Part shown: in pieces, positions 1 through 8,960 of the stretch
How the letters are laid out: every line of letters begins with the position of its first letter
Position numbering within the stretch: position 1 is the stretch's first letter
Origin: Flavobacterium anhuiense
Lineage (GTDB): Bacteria > Bacteroidota > Bacteroidia > Flavobacteriales > Flavobacteriaceae
Direction of reading: 5' to 3'
Assembly: GCF_004151235.1 (NCBI RefSeq)
Contig: NZ_JUIV01000008.1
Location: 62,001 to 126,000 of the forward strand
DNA: 64,000 nt
The notes under the pieces: model-generated
Told to the model about the DNA's origin: nothing
What the model saw: the letters and a program-made list of their open reading frames with translations, nothing else
Database searches by the model: none
Program-made: the position numbers and the translations under genes

Positions 1-1
1 C

Positions 2-1057
2 AATCGTGACTTACGTTTCGAGAAAAACGGGGCAAGACCTATCGCTGAGGTTATGACAAGCCAAAACTTAGTTACGGTTTCTGAAGGAACTTCACTAGAG
101 CAGGCAGAAGTAGTTTTACAAGGTCACAAAATCGAAAAATTACCAGTTGTAAACGATAAAAACGAATTAGTTGGTTTAATCACTTTCAGAGATATTACAA
201 AACTGACTCAAAAGCCAATCGCAAACAAAGATTCTTTTGGACGTTTAAGAGTTGCTGCTGCAATTGGAGTTACTGGAGATGCTGTTCAAAGAGCAGAAGC
301 TTTAGTTGCCGCTGGTGTAGACGCCATCATTATCGATACAGCTCACGGACACACAGAAGGTGTTGTAAATGTATTAAAAGAAGTAAAAGCAAAATTCCCT
401 CAAATAGACGTAGTAGTTGGAAACATCGCTACTCCAGAAGCTGCTAAATATTTAGTAGAAAATGGAGCAGATGGAGTAAAAGTTGGAATCGGTCCTGGTT
501 CTATCTGTACAACTCGTATCGTTGCAGGTGTTGGTTTCCCCCAATTCTCAGCAGTTTTAGAAGTTGCTGCGGCAATCAAAGGAACTGGAGTTCCTGTAAT
601 TGCAGATGGTGGAATTCGTTATACAGGAGATATTCCTAAAGCAATCGCTGCAGGTGCTGACTGTGTAATGTTAGGTTCATTATTGGCTGGTACAAAAGAA
701 TCTCCAGGAGAAACTATTATTTTTGAAGGAAGAAAATTCAAATCTTACCGCGGAATGGGATCTGTTGAAGCAATGCAAACTGGTTCTAAAGATCGTTATT
801 TCCAAGATGTTGAAGACGACGTTAAAAAACTAGTTCCAGAAGGAATCGTTGGACGTGTGCCTTACAAAGGAGAATTGAACGAAAGTATGCTTCAATTTAT
901 CGGAGGTCTTCGTGCAGGTATGGGATACTGTGGTTCAAAAGATATTCCTACTCTACAGGAAACAGGACGTTTCGTGAGAATCACTTCAAGTGGAATCACT
1001 GAAAGCCATCCGCATAACGTAACAATTACAAAAGAAGCTCCAAATTATTCTAGATAA
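2..1057 (+). CDS. guaB: IMP dehydrogenase, 3' part (5' end outside window)
   Basis: Oxidises IMP to XMP with NAD+, the committed step of guanine nucleotide synthesis, in the cytoplasm. The frame is open from base 2 and enters in the CBS regulatory insert (a CBS motif with KLPVVND and GLITFRDI), then returns to the TIM barrel. The catalytic loop GSICTTR is present, with its cysteine codon at 506-508, followed by the [10 protein letters not shown] phosphate-binding stretch and the mobile flap region with RGMGSVEAM. About 351 residues are visible of the usual roughly 490, so only the N-terminal third is missing. An internal ATG at 53 lies inside the CBS domain and is not the start. A small unknown gene follows after 5 bases. 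Very sure of the assignment. Confidence 0.98.
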   Translation, partial: NRDLRFEKNGARPIAEVMTSQNLVTVSEGTSLEQAEVVLQGHKIEKLPVVNDKNELVGLITFRDITKLTQKPIANKDSFGRLRVAAAIGVTGDAVQRAEALVAAGVDAIIIDTAHGHTEGVVNVLKEVKAKFPQIDVVVGNIATPEAAKYLVENGADGVKVGIGPGSICTTRIVAGVGFPQFSAVLEVAAAIKGTGVPVIADGGIRYTGDIPKAIAAGADCVMLGSLLAGTKESPGETIIFEGRKFKSYRGMGSVEAMQTGSKDRYFQDVEDDVKKLVPEGIVGRVPYKGELNESMLQFIGGLRAGMGYCGSKDIPTLQETGRFVRITSSGITESHPHNVTITKEAPNYSR

Positions 1058-1062
1058 TCATA

Positions 1063-1455
1063 ATGAATTTGCAATTCAAGTTAAAAGATGTTCTTGAAGT
1101 TGATTTGTATTATGGGTTTTATGATATCTACGTTTTAGGAGGTTTTGATGTTCAGGTTAATGATGATTTTTTTGTTGAAATACTTGATTTAAAAAGAAAT
1201 GAATCGATATTACTGAGAGAGGAAAGTCTTAAAGTTAGAGATTATAAAAACGGAAATAGAGCTGTGAAATTTTTTAGTTTTCAGATAACTGAAAAATCGA
1301 AATATAAAATTTCAGTTCATAATTATGAAGATATGGCTGTGTTTTATTCAATGATAGGAAGTAATCCATTTAGTATTTTGAATTTATTGAAAAGGCTTTA
1401 TGGAATAAAAAGAAAACAGCTTTTTTTAGATGAAATTGAAATATTAATCAATTAA
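1063..1455 (+). CDS. Hypothetical protein, 130 aa
   Basis: I do not recognise this protein. It starts with ATG 5 bases after the guaB stop and ends just before a strong terminator, so it is probably co-transcribed with guaB. The sequence is rich in aromatic, acidic and lysine residues, with no signal peptide, membrane segment or cysteine motif. Alternating hydrophobic residues in the first 100 positions (YYGFYDIYVLGGFDVQV) suggest a mostly beta fold, followed by a short basic helix (LLKRLYGIKRKQ). Its base composition is clearly more AT-rich than that of guaB, which fits a lineage-specific gene rather than a conserved purine enzyme. Function unknown. Confidence 0.75.
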   Translation: MNLQFKLKDVLEVDLYYGFYDIYVLGGFDVQVNDDFFVEILDLKRNESILLREESLKVRDYKNGNRAVKFFSFQITEKSKYKISVHNYEDMAVFYSMIGSNPFSILNLLKRLYGIKRKQLFLDEIEILIN

Positions 1456-1462
1456 CCTATAG

Positions 1463-1497
1463 AAAAAGGCGTAAGATTTAATTCTTACGCCTTTTTT
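1463..1497 (+). terminator. Rho-independent terminator after guaB and the 130-aa gene
   Basis: A 13-bp inverted repeat (arms AAAGGCGTAAGA and TCTTACGCCTTT around a short TTTAAT loop) is followed by a T run. It is A-flanked on the other side, so it can also serve the convergent monooxygenase gene ending at 1519. Confidence 0.85.
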
Positions 1498-1518
1498 AAT
1501 TTTATTATCTCATTTTAA

Positions 1519-2658
1519 TTAGAATCTACTATTTAAAATATCTTCAGTCACAATATCAGAATGTAGTAAATCTTCCATTTTCTTTGTCATGCGCTGTGCT
1601 TCTAAAGCATAACCAAACATTTTTTTCTCGTAATCGGCGATTGCTTCATCAATAGTTTCAAATTTTCCGTTGGTTAAATTTTCCGTTAGATGAAAAGCAT
1701 CAAACAATCCCATATTTACGCCTTCGCCAGCAAATGGAGGCATTAAGTGAGCTGCGTCGCCAACAAGCGTAATGTTTGAATGTTCTTTCCAAGGTTCTTC
1801 CAAAGAAAATAAACGCAATGGCAAACCAGAAAATTCAGTCGAAGCAGCAAAGAATTTTTTGTAATCATCGTTCCAATTTTTAAAAGTTTCTTTTAAAAAA
1901 GTAATCACTGCTTTATCATCTTCAAAGTTGATTCCGTGATTAGAAATCCAATCTTCGTCAGCTTTAAAAGAAACACCAAAATGTACAGAACCATCGCGCA
2001 TCGTATGCGTATAAAACATTTTGTGTTCGCCCATTGCCATTACATTTCCATTTCCGTATTTCGGCTTAAACTCAGGATAATCTTGATCAGGATTTACAAT
2101 TTCACCCTGAATAATATAAGTTCCAGAAAGCTGAGGTTCTTGATCGCTGACAAATTTTCTAGCGTTTGATCTTCCTCCATTGGCAACAATAACAAAATCA
2201 GCAGTTGTTTTTGTGCCGTTTTTAAATTCTAAAACATATTGATTTTCTGTTTTTTCGATATTAACTAGTTGGCTATCCCAAATAACTGTACCTTCTTTGA
2301 GGTTATCCAGCATAATTTTTCTAAGATCATTTCGGTCAATTTCTGGACGTGAGAAAGCGTTGGTTTCATCTGGCATTTCGTCAGAAGTAATGTTTCCGTC
2401 CATATCGGCCATTTTTTCTCCAGTTGGTCGAGCATATTTGTAGAATTCATCCATTAAACCTGCCTTCTGAATGGCAAACTGGCCAGAATCTGAGTGAATG
2501 TCAAGAGTTCCACCCGAAGTTCTAGCTTGAGCATTTATATCTCTTTCGTAAACTGTGACATCAGCACCATTAATTTGTAAAATTCTAGCTGTAGTAAGTC
2601 CAACTGGACCGCCGCCAATAATGGCAATTTTTTTATTTTCTATAATTGAAGTTTTCAT
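1519..2658 (-). CDS. FAD-dependent monooxygenase, TetX-like
   Basis: A 379-residue class A flavoprotein monooxygenase. The N-terminal dinucleotide site IGGGPVGLTTA is followed by the VYERD acidic strand end, and the second FAD motif is VGDAAHLMPPFAGEGVN near residue 300. Length and motif order match the tetracycline-inactivating TetX family. From memory of TetX, the GGTLD stretch, the EI(D/N)RNDLR stretch, a glutamine at the IIQGEI position, the VHFG histidine and the PPFAG loop are shared, while the arginine region of the substrate pocket (TetX R213) is not obviously conserved. It acts in the cytoplasm using NADPH and O2, with an unknown substrate. The TetR-type gene at 2832-3422 lies upstream in the same direction and is the obvious regulator. 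It could equally be a housekeeping aromatic hydroxylase of the same fold. Confidence 0.88.
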   Translation of the reverse strand: MKTSIIENKKIAIIGGGPVGLTTARILQINGADVTVYERDINAQARTSGGTLDIHSDSGQFAIQKAGLMDEFYKYARPTGEKMADMDGNITSDEMPDETNAFSRPEIDRNDLRKIMLDNLKEGTVIWDSQLVNIEKTENQYVLEFKNGTKTTADFVIVANGGRSNARKFVSDQEPQLSGTYIIQGEIVNPDQDYPEFKPKYGNGNVMAMGEHKMFYTHTMRDGSVHFGVSFKADEDWISNHGINFEDDKAVITFLKETFKNWNDDYKKFFAASTEFSGLPLRLFSLEEPWKEHSNITLVGDAAHLMPPFAGEGVNMGLFDAFHLTENLTNGKFETIDEAIADYEKKMFGYALEAQRMTKKMEDLLHSDIVTEDILNSRF

Positions 2659-2773
2659 TTTATTTAAATTAATATTATTGAAATTGCTCTACGACTTTGC
2701 ACAGAGTGATAAAGTATTGAGAATTTAGTTTTTGGAATTTAGTTTTTGGAGTTTGCCTTTAGGTTCCAAGATT

Positions 2774-2829
2774 GGAATTTAGAATTTGGAATTTAGAATT
2801 TGGAATTTAGAATTTGGAATTTGAGATTT
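2774..2829. repeat. Tandem repeat, four 14-bp units
   Basis: Three exact copies and one variant of GGAATTTAGAATTT lie head to tail between the monooxygenase start and the TetR stop. Related but irregular units (TTTTTGGAATTTAG) precede it from about 2720. It lies entirely within the intergenic spacer. Confidence 0.9.
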
Positions 2830-2831
2830 AT

Positions 2832-3422
2832 TTATGGAGTCAACGCTTTTAAAACCAGATTAAAAGCTTCATTTTTAATTTCTTCTTTAAGAACAAAAGA
2901 TTTTCCAGACATTGATTTTCCGTCTCTGTGAAATTCTAAAAGAGAATAAAGCGAACCGTAAGCAATGCTCCAAAAGACTTCGTAAGCAACAGAGATAAGT
3001 TCTTTTCTTTCAATTGCCGAAAGCATAAACTCAGTCATCATTTGCTTGTATTCTCCTGTCACTTCTTGTATGATTGCATCGCCGTAAGTAGAATGTCTTA
3101 AAAGTTCAAAACACGTGGCTTGGAGCGCAAAATTTTGAGTAAAATAAATACGATTTTCCCATTGATTTCGTAATCCGTCTCTGAAAGACATATCTGTAGA
3201 AAAACCGTCAAACATTTTTTCAAAGAAGTTTTGACCAATTTCGATTCCAATTTTGCGAATCAAATCTTCCTTGTCTGAATAATAGATATAAAGTGTTGCA
3301 ACAGAAATGCCGCATTCTTTTGCCAAACGGTTCATTCCAAAGCCTTCTATGCCTTGGTTAACGATCATTTCTATTGCTTTTTGTTTTACAATTTCTTCTT
3401 TATTAATATCTCTTGTTCTCAT
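2832..3422 (-). CDS. TetR/AcrR-family transcriptional regulator
   Basis: A 196-residue repressor-type protein. The N-terminal helix-turn-helix occupies about residues 8-52, with the family signature GFGMNRLAKECGISVATLY and the following YYSDKEDLIRKI helix. The rest is the all-helical ligand-binding and dimerisation domain. It precedes the TetX-like monooxygenase in the same direction, separated by 173 bases of repeat-filled spacer. It therefore probably controls that gene and itself, with an unknown inducer. ATG start at 3422. I could not see a convincing palindromic operator. Confidence 0.9.
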   Translation of the reverse strand: MRTRDINKEEIVKQKAIEMIVNQGIEGFGMNRLAKECGISVATLYIYYSDKEDLIRKIGIEIGQNFFEKMFDGFSTDMSFRDGLRNQWENRIYFTQNFALQATCFELLRHSTYGDAIIQEVTGEYKQMMTEFMLSAIERKELISVAYEVFWSIAYGSLYSLLEFHRDGKSMSGKSFVLKEEIKNEAFNLVLKALTP

Positions 3423-3739
3423 AATTCTAATTAATTATGGTACAAAGATATAAATAATAAATGAACGATCGCTTATTTATAATTGTTTTTTTTAAATTGC
3501 TAAGATTCTAAGGTTCTGAGATTCTAAGTTTTTTTCTTTTTTTAGGTGCAAAGGAGCAAAGAGGCAAAGGTTCAAAGTTCAGAGGTTTGAACTTTATAAA
3601 TTGCCTCCCGCTTTAGCTGGAGGTTCATAATGGTTAAGTGTTGGGCTTTAGCCAAATATTTACATTTGGTATTGACAAGAATAAAAAAAATCAGCTGAAA
3701 TAAAGTATATTTCAGCTGATTTTTATATCGAGAGTATAT
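3423..3739. other. Intergenic region with stacked dispersed repeats
   Basis: No gene seen. The stretch holds an 11-bp-period array (CTAAGATTCTAAGGTTCTGAG, 3498-3528), an array of GCAAAGG-like units (3545-3590), a GC-richer repeat containing CCTCCCGCTTTAGCTGGAGG (3603-3622) followed by GGGCTTTAGCC, and a terminator near 3685-3725. The TetR promoter should lie in the first 80 bases but no clear -7 box is visible. Confidence 0.7.
3685..3725 (-). terminator. Rho-independent terminator of the L,D-transpeptidase gene
   Basis: Inverted repeat AAAATCAGCTGAAATA / TATTTCAGCTGATTTT with a 5-base loop. It is A-rich on the left, so on the minus strand it ends in a U run 15 bases past the stop at 3740. 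Confidence 0.85.
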
Positions 3740-4624
3740 TTATATTGTTTTTGTAGGCTCGGCTTCTCTTAGATTTTGATTTTCTAAAATCTCTTTTAAA
3801 AACGGTTTTACCTGATTTTCAATTTCAGATTCAGGAATATTTAAAACTTCAGGATCTGATGCTAATTTTAGCCAAGGTTTTGGTCCGTCAAAATCATAAC
3901 TTCCAAAAACTACAACAGGGGTTCCTTTTACTTTTACATTTTCCTTGTCTTTTAGGATCCATTCGTCAGCAAACTTGTAAAGGTATTTAGCGTCTTTTTC
4001 TAATAATCGCAAACAAGAATGTGACGCGGGATAACCAGGCAACGCGTATTCATGAAAACCAACTCCCAGTTTATTTTCGATATTAAAATTCCATTTCAAA
4101 TCCCACTCGTCGTTAAATGTACTGGTTGTTTTTTCTGCTTTCCAATTGGTGAAAAATAATCCGGAAGGAGTAGGATCTTTTTTTCTTCCCATATTGGTTG
4201 GACCTGTACGAACCAATTCACCGTTTTCGTAAGCGGCAAAGCTCTGCGTTGGATATGAAAAAAGGATAATTTTTGAAACTTCTTCTAAAGCCGAAACATG
4301 TAACGGAAACGGAAGATAATAAACCAAATCTCCGCTAAAATCTGCTGGAATTACAACAGAATCCAGTTTTTTAAAATTGGCTTTATCTGTTCTGTTTAAA
4401 GCGTAAACAATATCCATTTTAGAACTGTCAGCTTCATTAAGTTTCAGCCATTCTTTTGTATTTGTGATTTGATAAGAAACTGTTTCTGGCTTTTTATATT
4501 CAATTACTTTCTTTTTCTCTTTTTTATTTTCAGTCAATGTGATCGTATCGGTTTTTTTGCAAGAACCTAATAAGACTAACATTAAAATCAGTAGGGCGTT
4601 TGCTGTGTAATATAACTTTTTCAT
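3740..4624 (-). CDS. L,D-transpeptidase (YkuD) lipoprotein
   Basis: A 294-residue predicted lipoprotein. The N-terminal hydrophobic segment ends in the lipobox LLGSC with cysteine at about residue 22, then a charged spacer of about 90 residues leads into a YkuD catalytic domain. The YkuD core is visible as GRKKDPTPSGLFFTN, the histidine of GFHEYALPG, and ASHSCLRL about a dozen residues later with the catalytic cysteine (the usual family form is S/T-H-G-C). It probably cross-links peptidoglycan or links proteins to it in the periplasm. The Ser-for-Gly in SHSC is tolerated in some relatives. Monocistronic, with its own terminator. Confidence 0.88.
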   Translation of the reverse strand: MKKLYYTANALLILMLVLLGSCKKTDTITLTENKKEKKKVIEYKKPETVSYQITNTKEWLKLNEADSSKMDIVYALNRTDKANFKKLDSVVIPADFSGDLVYYLPFPLHVSALEEVSKIILFSYPTQSFAAYENGELVRTGPTNMGRKKDPTPSGLFFTNWKAEKTTSTFNDEWDLKWNFNIENKLGVGFHEYALPGYPASHSCLRLLEKDAKYLYKFADEWILKDKENVKVKGTPVVVFGSYDFDGPKPWLKLASDPEVLNIPESEIENQVKPFLKEILENQNLREAEPTKTI

Positions 4625-4872
4625 AGGTCGGTATTTTTATGAATATAAAGTTATACATCTGATAGCTGAAAAGGGTTACATAATTTTTTGAATTGGTTTC
4701 GGGATTTACATTAAAAATTTCAAATAGCTCATTTTTCTTCTGACGTGTTGATAATATAGCTATTATTTTTAGAAAAATTAAAAAGTTAAGTGATTTATAA
4801 TCAGAATTTTGTTTGAGTATTCAGGAATTTTAAATTGTGTTCTGATGAAGAAAATTTCCAAAAATATTCAAT

Positions 4873-6363
4873 TTATTCCTCAATCAATTTCAAAGTATAT
4901 TCCAATTGCGTATCTCTGTTTTTCATAAAATCTTCAAAAGTCTGCTTCACTTCATAATCTGGAATTATGCCCCTTCCAAAAATCTGATTGGGCTTTTTAG
5001 GAACATCTTGTTCTAGATTTACAATCGAAAATTGTGTTTTAATTTTGGTATTGGGCAATTCGTATTCAATAGGAGTGTGGCCATTATGACCGAAATAACC
5101 GCCCATAGTTTCTTCGCCAACAACAATTGCATTTGTGTTTCCTGCAACCAAAGAAGCAAATAAGGAGCCTGCAGAAGCAATTCTTGGACTTATTAATAAA
5201 TAAATCTGACCTTTAAAACTGTTTTTCTCAGCCTGTAATAATGGGTTGAATTTTTCGTCTTGAATGTATTTCCCGTTTTCCGACTTTGGAAATTCTTCTT
5301 TCAATTCATCTTCAAAATCCTTTTTTTCTTCCTGTTTTTTCTGCGGTTCAGTTTCTTCATAAACTAAATATTCAGAAAAAGGAACTTCTTGAAAATTGAC
5401 ATAAGCAGATGCATTTTCACGAAACGGTTTTTCTGCTAAATAAGAAAAGGTAACAATGTCGTTAGGATCAGTTCCACCGCCATTATTTCTTACATCAACA
5501 ATTAAATTCTTTATCTGATTGTTTTTTGAAAGATAATTAAAACAACTGTCTAGGTATTTTTTATAAGCCAAATGTTCTTTATGTTTTGCATTTCGGCCAA
5601 TTACAAAAGTATGGACAGAAAGTAAAGCGGTATTATTAGAAATGACTTTAAAAGAATATTTATCCTTTGCGCGATTGTATTGTAAACTATCAATGGGAAG
5701 TGAATGGCGGTTTTTGAAATTCTCTTTTCGAATTTCGTTTGAAACAGCTGAAATAGTTTTTTTTAATCTTTTGGTTTGATTTGGAAGCGAATATTCTACT
5801 GTAAATCTCTTTTGCGGACCATATTCCATTTCAAAATATTTGGCAAAAGAACTCCCGATTCCGATTGATTTTCCTGTGATATTATAACCGTCGGTAGTGT
5901 AATATTTGTAGAAAGACGAAAGCAGTTTTGAAGTTTTGATTCCGTTAATGCTATAAATTTGAGAACCCAGCGGAATTTGAGTATTTTCAAAATTAAGAAT
6001 AAGCTGACCATTAATAAGTTTTACAGGAAAAGGAAAGAAAACATTTCCCGATGAATATTTCTTTTCAAAATCTTCAGGAAGTGTAGTGTCGTTATGCAGA
6101 CTTCCTTCAAAATCGGTAATCTGCAAAACTATTTTATAAAATTCTATAAGGCTTTTGGGCGTATTGATCTGCGAAAAAGCCCAAGAATAAATACTGTCAA
6201 TCTGCTGTTTTGTTCTGTATTTATAAAGTCCAGAATTGGCTTTTTCTCTTATTTCTTTAAAAATGGTTAAATCTTGCTTGAGTTTTTCTGCTGGCCATTT
6301 TTCGTTTTGAGAAAAAGCGAAAAGCGGTAAAAAGAAAATAAGAGCTATTTTGAATTTGAGCAT
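4873..6363 (-). CDS. S41-family peptidase, secreted
   Basis: A 496-residue protein starting at the ATG at 6363, which gives a clean signal peptide (MLKFKIALIFFLPLFAFSQ). A TTG six codons upstream would put charged residues before the signal and is less likely. The C-terminal half carries S41 hallmarks: NLIVDVRNNGGG followed by SPRIASAGSLFASL, where the serine of ASAGS is the expected nucleophile. A lysine-rich insertion (about residues 330-370) separates the two. I see no clear PDZ domain, which places it with the Tsp/CtpA-like but PDZ-poor Bacteroidota S41 proteins. It is likely periplasmic or exported. Physiological substrate unknown. Confidence 0.88.
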   Translation of the reverse strand: MLKFKIALIFFLPLFAFSQNEKWPAEKLKQDLTIFKEIREKANSGLYKYRTKQQIDSIYSWAFSQINTPKSLIEFYKIVLQITDFEGSLHNDTTLPEDFEKKYSSGNVFFPFPVKLINGQLILNFENTQIPLGSQIYSINGIKTSKLLSSFYKYYTTDGYNITGKSIGIGSSFAKYFEMEYGPQKRFTVEYSLPNQTKRLKKTISAVSNEIRKENFKNRHSLPIDSLQYNRAKDKYSFKVISNNTALLSVHTFVIGRNAKHKEHLAYKKYLDSCFNYLSKNNQIKNLIVDVRNNGGGTDPNDIVTFSYLAEKPFRENASAYVNFQEVPFSEYLVYEETEPQKKQEEKKDFEDELKEEFPKSENGKYIQDEKFNPLLQAEKNSFKGQIYLLISPRIASAGSLFASLVAGNTNAIVVGEETMGGYFGHNGHTPIEYELPNTKIKTQFSIVNLEQDVPKKPNQIFGRGIIPDYEVKQTFEDFMKNRDTQLEYTLKLIEE

Positions 6364-6402
6364 TTTAGATTTTTTAATCAATCTAAAATACTCAAAAAAC
6401 TT

Positions 6403-6987
6403 TTAAATCAAGCCTTTAATTTTTGCATGCTGCAGTAACATAATGGTTTTGGCATCTGTAATTTCTCCAGATTCAATCATAGCGTAAGCTTCATCAAAAG
6501 TATATTCTAAAACTTCGATGTTTTCTTGTTCTGCGTCAAGTCCGCCGCCAGAACTTACTTTCATGCTTTCGTCATATTCGCCAACAAATAAATACAAAAT
6601 CTCTGTTACAGAACCTGGTGACATATACGTTTCAATAACTTTTTGAACTTTAGAAATTCGATATCCTGTTTCTTCTTCTGTTTCGCGAATAATAGCTTGC
6701 TCTGCATTGTCTTTGTCCAAAAGACCAGCGCAAACTTCGATCATCATTCCTGTTTTATTTCCGTTAAGGAAAGTTGGAAGACGAAACTGACGCGTCAGTA
6801 TAACCGTTTTTTTGGTTGAATTGTATAATAAAATTCCAGCACCATTTCCGCGGTCATAAACTTCACGAATATGCGATTCTACTTTTTCGTTTTCTTTTTT
6901 ATAGTTAAAAGTAACTTTGTTTAAGACATACCAATTGTCTGATAATAACTTGGTTTCTGTGATCTCAATTTCTGGATTTTTTCTCAT
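6403..6987 (-). CDS. nudK: GDP-mannose pyrophosphatase, Nudix
   Basis: A 194-residue Nudix hydrolase that closely follows E. coli NudK in layout: SHIREVYDRGNGAGILLYN near the N-terminus, then RQFR, a GLLDKD stretch and the Nudix box ending IIRETEEETGY, then YMSPGSVTE. NudK cleaves GDP-mannose to mannose 1-phosphate and GMP in the cytoplasm. I chose the ATG at 6987. A TTG at 7002 would run into the purA terminator hairpin and adds only five residues. It follows purA on the same strand but is separated from it by that hairpin. Confidence 0.93.
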   Translation of the reverse strand: MRKNPEIEITETKLLSDNWYVLNKVTFNYKKENEKVESHIREVYDRGNGAGILLYNSTKKTVILTRQFRLPTFLNGNKTGMMIEVCAGLLDKDNAEQAIIRETEEETGYRISKVQKVIETYMSPGSVTEILYLFVGEYDESMKVSSGGGLDAEQENIEVLEYTFDEAYAMIESGEITDAKTIMLLQHAKIKGLI

Positions 6988-7000
6988 GTCAGTAAGAGTC

Positions 7001-7030
7001 AAAAAAAACGCTCTGATAATCAGAGCGTTT
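7001..7030 (-). terminator. Rho-independent terminator of purA
   Basis: AAAACGCTCTGAT / ATCAGAGCGTTT hairpin with the U run on the minus strand, 8 bases after the purA stop. It sits between purA and nudK. Confidence 0.85.
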
Positions 7031-7037
7031 AAATGTA

Positions 7038-8309
7038 TTATTTTGTTATTGTTTGTTTTCTATCTGGTCCAACCGATACGATTTTGATTGGCACTTCGAT
7101 TTCTTTTTCAATAAACTCAATATATTCTTTTAGCTCAATTGGCAATTGATCGTAAGTTGTCAATCCTGTTAAATCTTGCTTCCATCCTTTAAACTCTTTG
7201 TAAACCGGAGTAACATTTTCTGGTTCAATGTTATAAGGGAAGTGAGAAATGTTTTGTCCTTTGTAGTTGTATTCAGTACAAACTTTTAAAGTTTCGAAAC
7301 CAGAAAGAACATCACCTTTCATCATCATTAACTGAGTAACTCCGTTAACTTGAACTGCATATTTTAAAGCAACAAGGTCTAACCATCCGCAACGTCTTTG
7401 TCTTCCTGTTACAGAACCAAATTCGTTACCTACTTTTGCCATTGTAGCACCAACTTCGTCAAAAAGTTCAGTAGGGAAAGGTCCGCTACCTACACGTGTA
7501 ACGTAAGCTTTGAAAATTCCGTAAACCTCTTTGATTTTGTTAGGCGCAATTCCTAAACCTGTACAAGCTCCAGCAGCAGTAGTGTTTGATGAAGTTACGA
7601 AAGGATAAGTTCCGAAATCAACATCTAGTAAAGATCCTTGAGCTCCTTCGCAAAGAATAGATTTACCCGCTTTTTGAGCTTGGTGCATGTATTCTTCGCT
7701 GTCAATGAAATCTAATTTTTTCAATTCTTCGATAGCTTCAAAGAATTCTTTTTCTAATTCAGCTAAGTTGTATTGAATGTTAACATCATAGAAAGCAATC
7801 ATGGCTTCGTGTTTGTCAGCTAAAGCTCTGTAACGCTCTTTAAAATCTTCTAATTCAATATCTCCAACACGTAAGCCGTTTCTACCAGTTTTGTCCATGT
7901 AAGTTGGCCCAATTCCTTTAAGAGTAGAACCAATTTTCGCTTTTCCTTTAGAAGCCTCAGAAGCAGCATCTAATAAACGGTGAGTTGGTAAAATTAAATG
8001 TGCTTTTCTCGAAATGATTAATTTGCTTTTGATATCAAGGTTGAATTTCTCTAAACCTTCAATTTCTTTTTGAAAAACTACAGGATCAATTACAACACCA
8101 TTTCCGATAACATTTACTGAGTTTTTATGAAAAATTCCAGAAGGGATTGTTCTAAGTACGTGTTTAATTCCGTCAAATTCTAATGTATGTCCTGCATTTG
8201 GTCCTCCTTGAAAACGTGCAATAATATCATAATTTGAGGTAAGTACGTCAACAATTTTTCCTTTACCTTCATCTCCCCATTGTAATCCTAGTAATAAATC
8301 TACGGTCAT
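7038..8309 (-). CDS. purA: Adenylosuccinate synthetase
   Basis: Joins IMP and aspartate with GTP hydrolysis to make adenylosuccinate, the first committed step to AMP, in the cytoplasm. All family motifs are visible: QWGDEGKGK at the N-terminus (GTP/IMP), GGPNAGHT, the GIGPTYMDKTGRNGLRV segment, FGTYPFVTSSNTTA and the GRQRRCGWLDLV loop. At 423 residues it has the normal family length. It lies 98 bases downstream of a Fur-family gene on the same strand, separated by that gene's terminator. With guaB in the window, both IMP branches are represented, though not in one operon. Confidence 0.98.
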   Translation of the reverse strand: MTVDLLLGLQWGDEGKGKIVDVLTSNYDIIARFQGGPNAGHTLEFDGIKHVLRTIPSGIFHKNSVNVIGNGVVIDPVVFQKEIEGLEKFNLDIKSKLIISRKAHLILPTHRLLDAASEASKGKAKIGSTLKGIGPTYMDKTGRNGLRVGDIELEDFKERYRALADKHEAMIAFYDVNIQYNLAELEKEFFEAIEELKKLDFIDSEEYMHQAQKAGKSILCEGAQGSLLDVDFGTYPFVTSSNTTAAGACTGLGIAPNKIKEVYGIFKAYVTRVGSGPFPTELFDEVGATMAKVGNEFGSVTGRQRRCGWLDLVALKYAVQVNGVTQLMMMKGDVLSGFETLKVCTEYNYKGQNISHFPYNIEPENVTPVYKEFKGWKQDLTGLTTYDQLPIELKEYIEFIEKEIEVPIKIVSVGPDRKQTITK

Positions 8310-8386
8310 TCTGTTTTAATTTGCGTTGGGACAATCTAAGTCGTCCTACTGATTATGTAGTTAATTTTCTTTTTTTTATTTTTTTT

Positions 8387-8410
8387 GAAAAAGTCTAGTT
8401 GAATAGACTA
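8387..8410 (-). terminator. Terminator overlapping the Fur-family stop codon
   Basis: On the minus strand the stop codon TAG begins the hairpin AGTCTA-TTCAAC-TAGACT, which is followed by TTTTTC. The stem is only 6 bp but in the expected position. Confidence 0.55.
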
Positions 8411-8872
8411 TGAATTTGAATTTTGCTTTTTGTTTCCGTAGAAATAAAGCGAATGATTAGTGATTTCAATATCAAAAATTTCTTCAATCGTCTTTTTGAT
8501 GGTTTGAATTCTTGGATCGCAAAATTCAATTACTTCTCCCGAATCTGTCATAATGATGTGATCATGCTGTTTATCAAAATATGATTTTTCGTAGTAAGCC
8601 TGATTTTGTCCAAATTGATGTTTTCTAACCAAAGCGCAGTCCAACAATAACTCGATCGTGTTGTACAAAGTAGCTCTACTCACACGATAGTTCTTGTTTT
8701 TCATCTTGATATAAAGGTTTTCGATATCAAAATGTTCCTCGCTGTCGTAAATTTCCTGAAGTATAGCATAACGCTCAGGAGTTTTGCGATGCCCTTTTTG
8801 TTCAAGATATAGTGTAAAAACATTTTTTACAATTTCTTGATTCTTAGTGTTGTCAGTTGAAATAAGTGTCAT
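8408..8872 (-). CDS. Fur-family transcriptional regulator
   Basis: A 154-residue metal-dependent regulator. The winged helix is in the first 85 residues ([28 protein letters not shown], then [15 protein letters not shown]). The dimerisation domain starts with the metal-binding HDH of QHDHIIM and VIEFCDPRI. The structural-zinc CxxC usually found right after HDH is replaced (IIMTDSGEV instead of C..C), and no second cysteine pair follows at the C-terminus. The ATG at 8872 is chosen. A TTG three codons upstream is possible. It could be an iron (Fur), peroxide (PerR) or other sensor. No target boxes were recognised. Confidence 0.92.
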   Translation of the reverse strand: MTLISTDNTKNQEIVKNVFTLYLEQKGHRKTPERYAILQEIYDSEEHFDIENLYIKMKNKNYRVSRATLYNTIELLLDCALVRKHQFGQNQAYYEKSYFDKQHDHIIMTDSGEVIEFCDPRIQTIKKTIEEIFDIEITNHSLYFYGNKKQNSNS

Positions 8873-8960
8873 ATCCGGCAAAGATAATTTTTTATTTTTA
8901 ATGAATAAAAGTTTCGGGTTTAAAGTTTCGTTACAAAATTCTTATAGTTTCCCTAAAAAG

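Noticed and set aside
2774-2829. CRISPR-like array
   Set aside because: Units are contiguous 14-mers with no unique spacers and no cas genes nearby.
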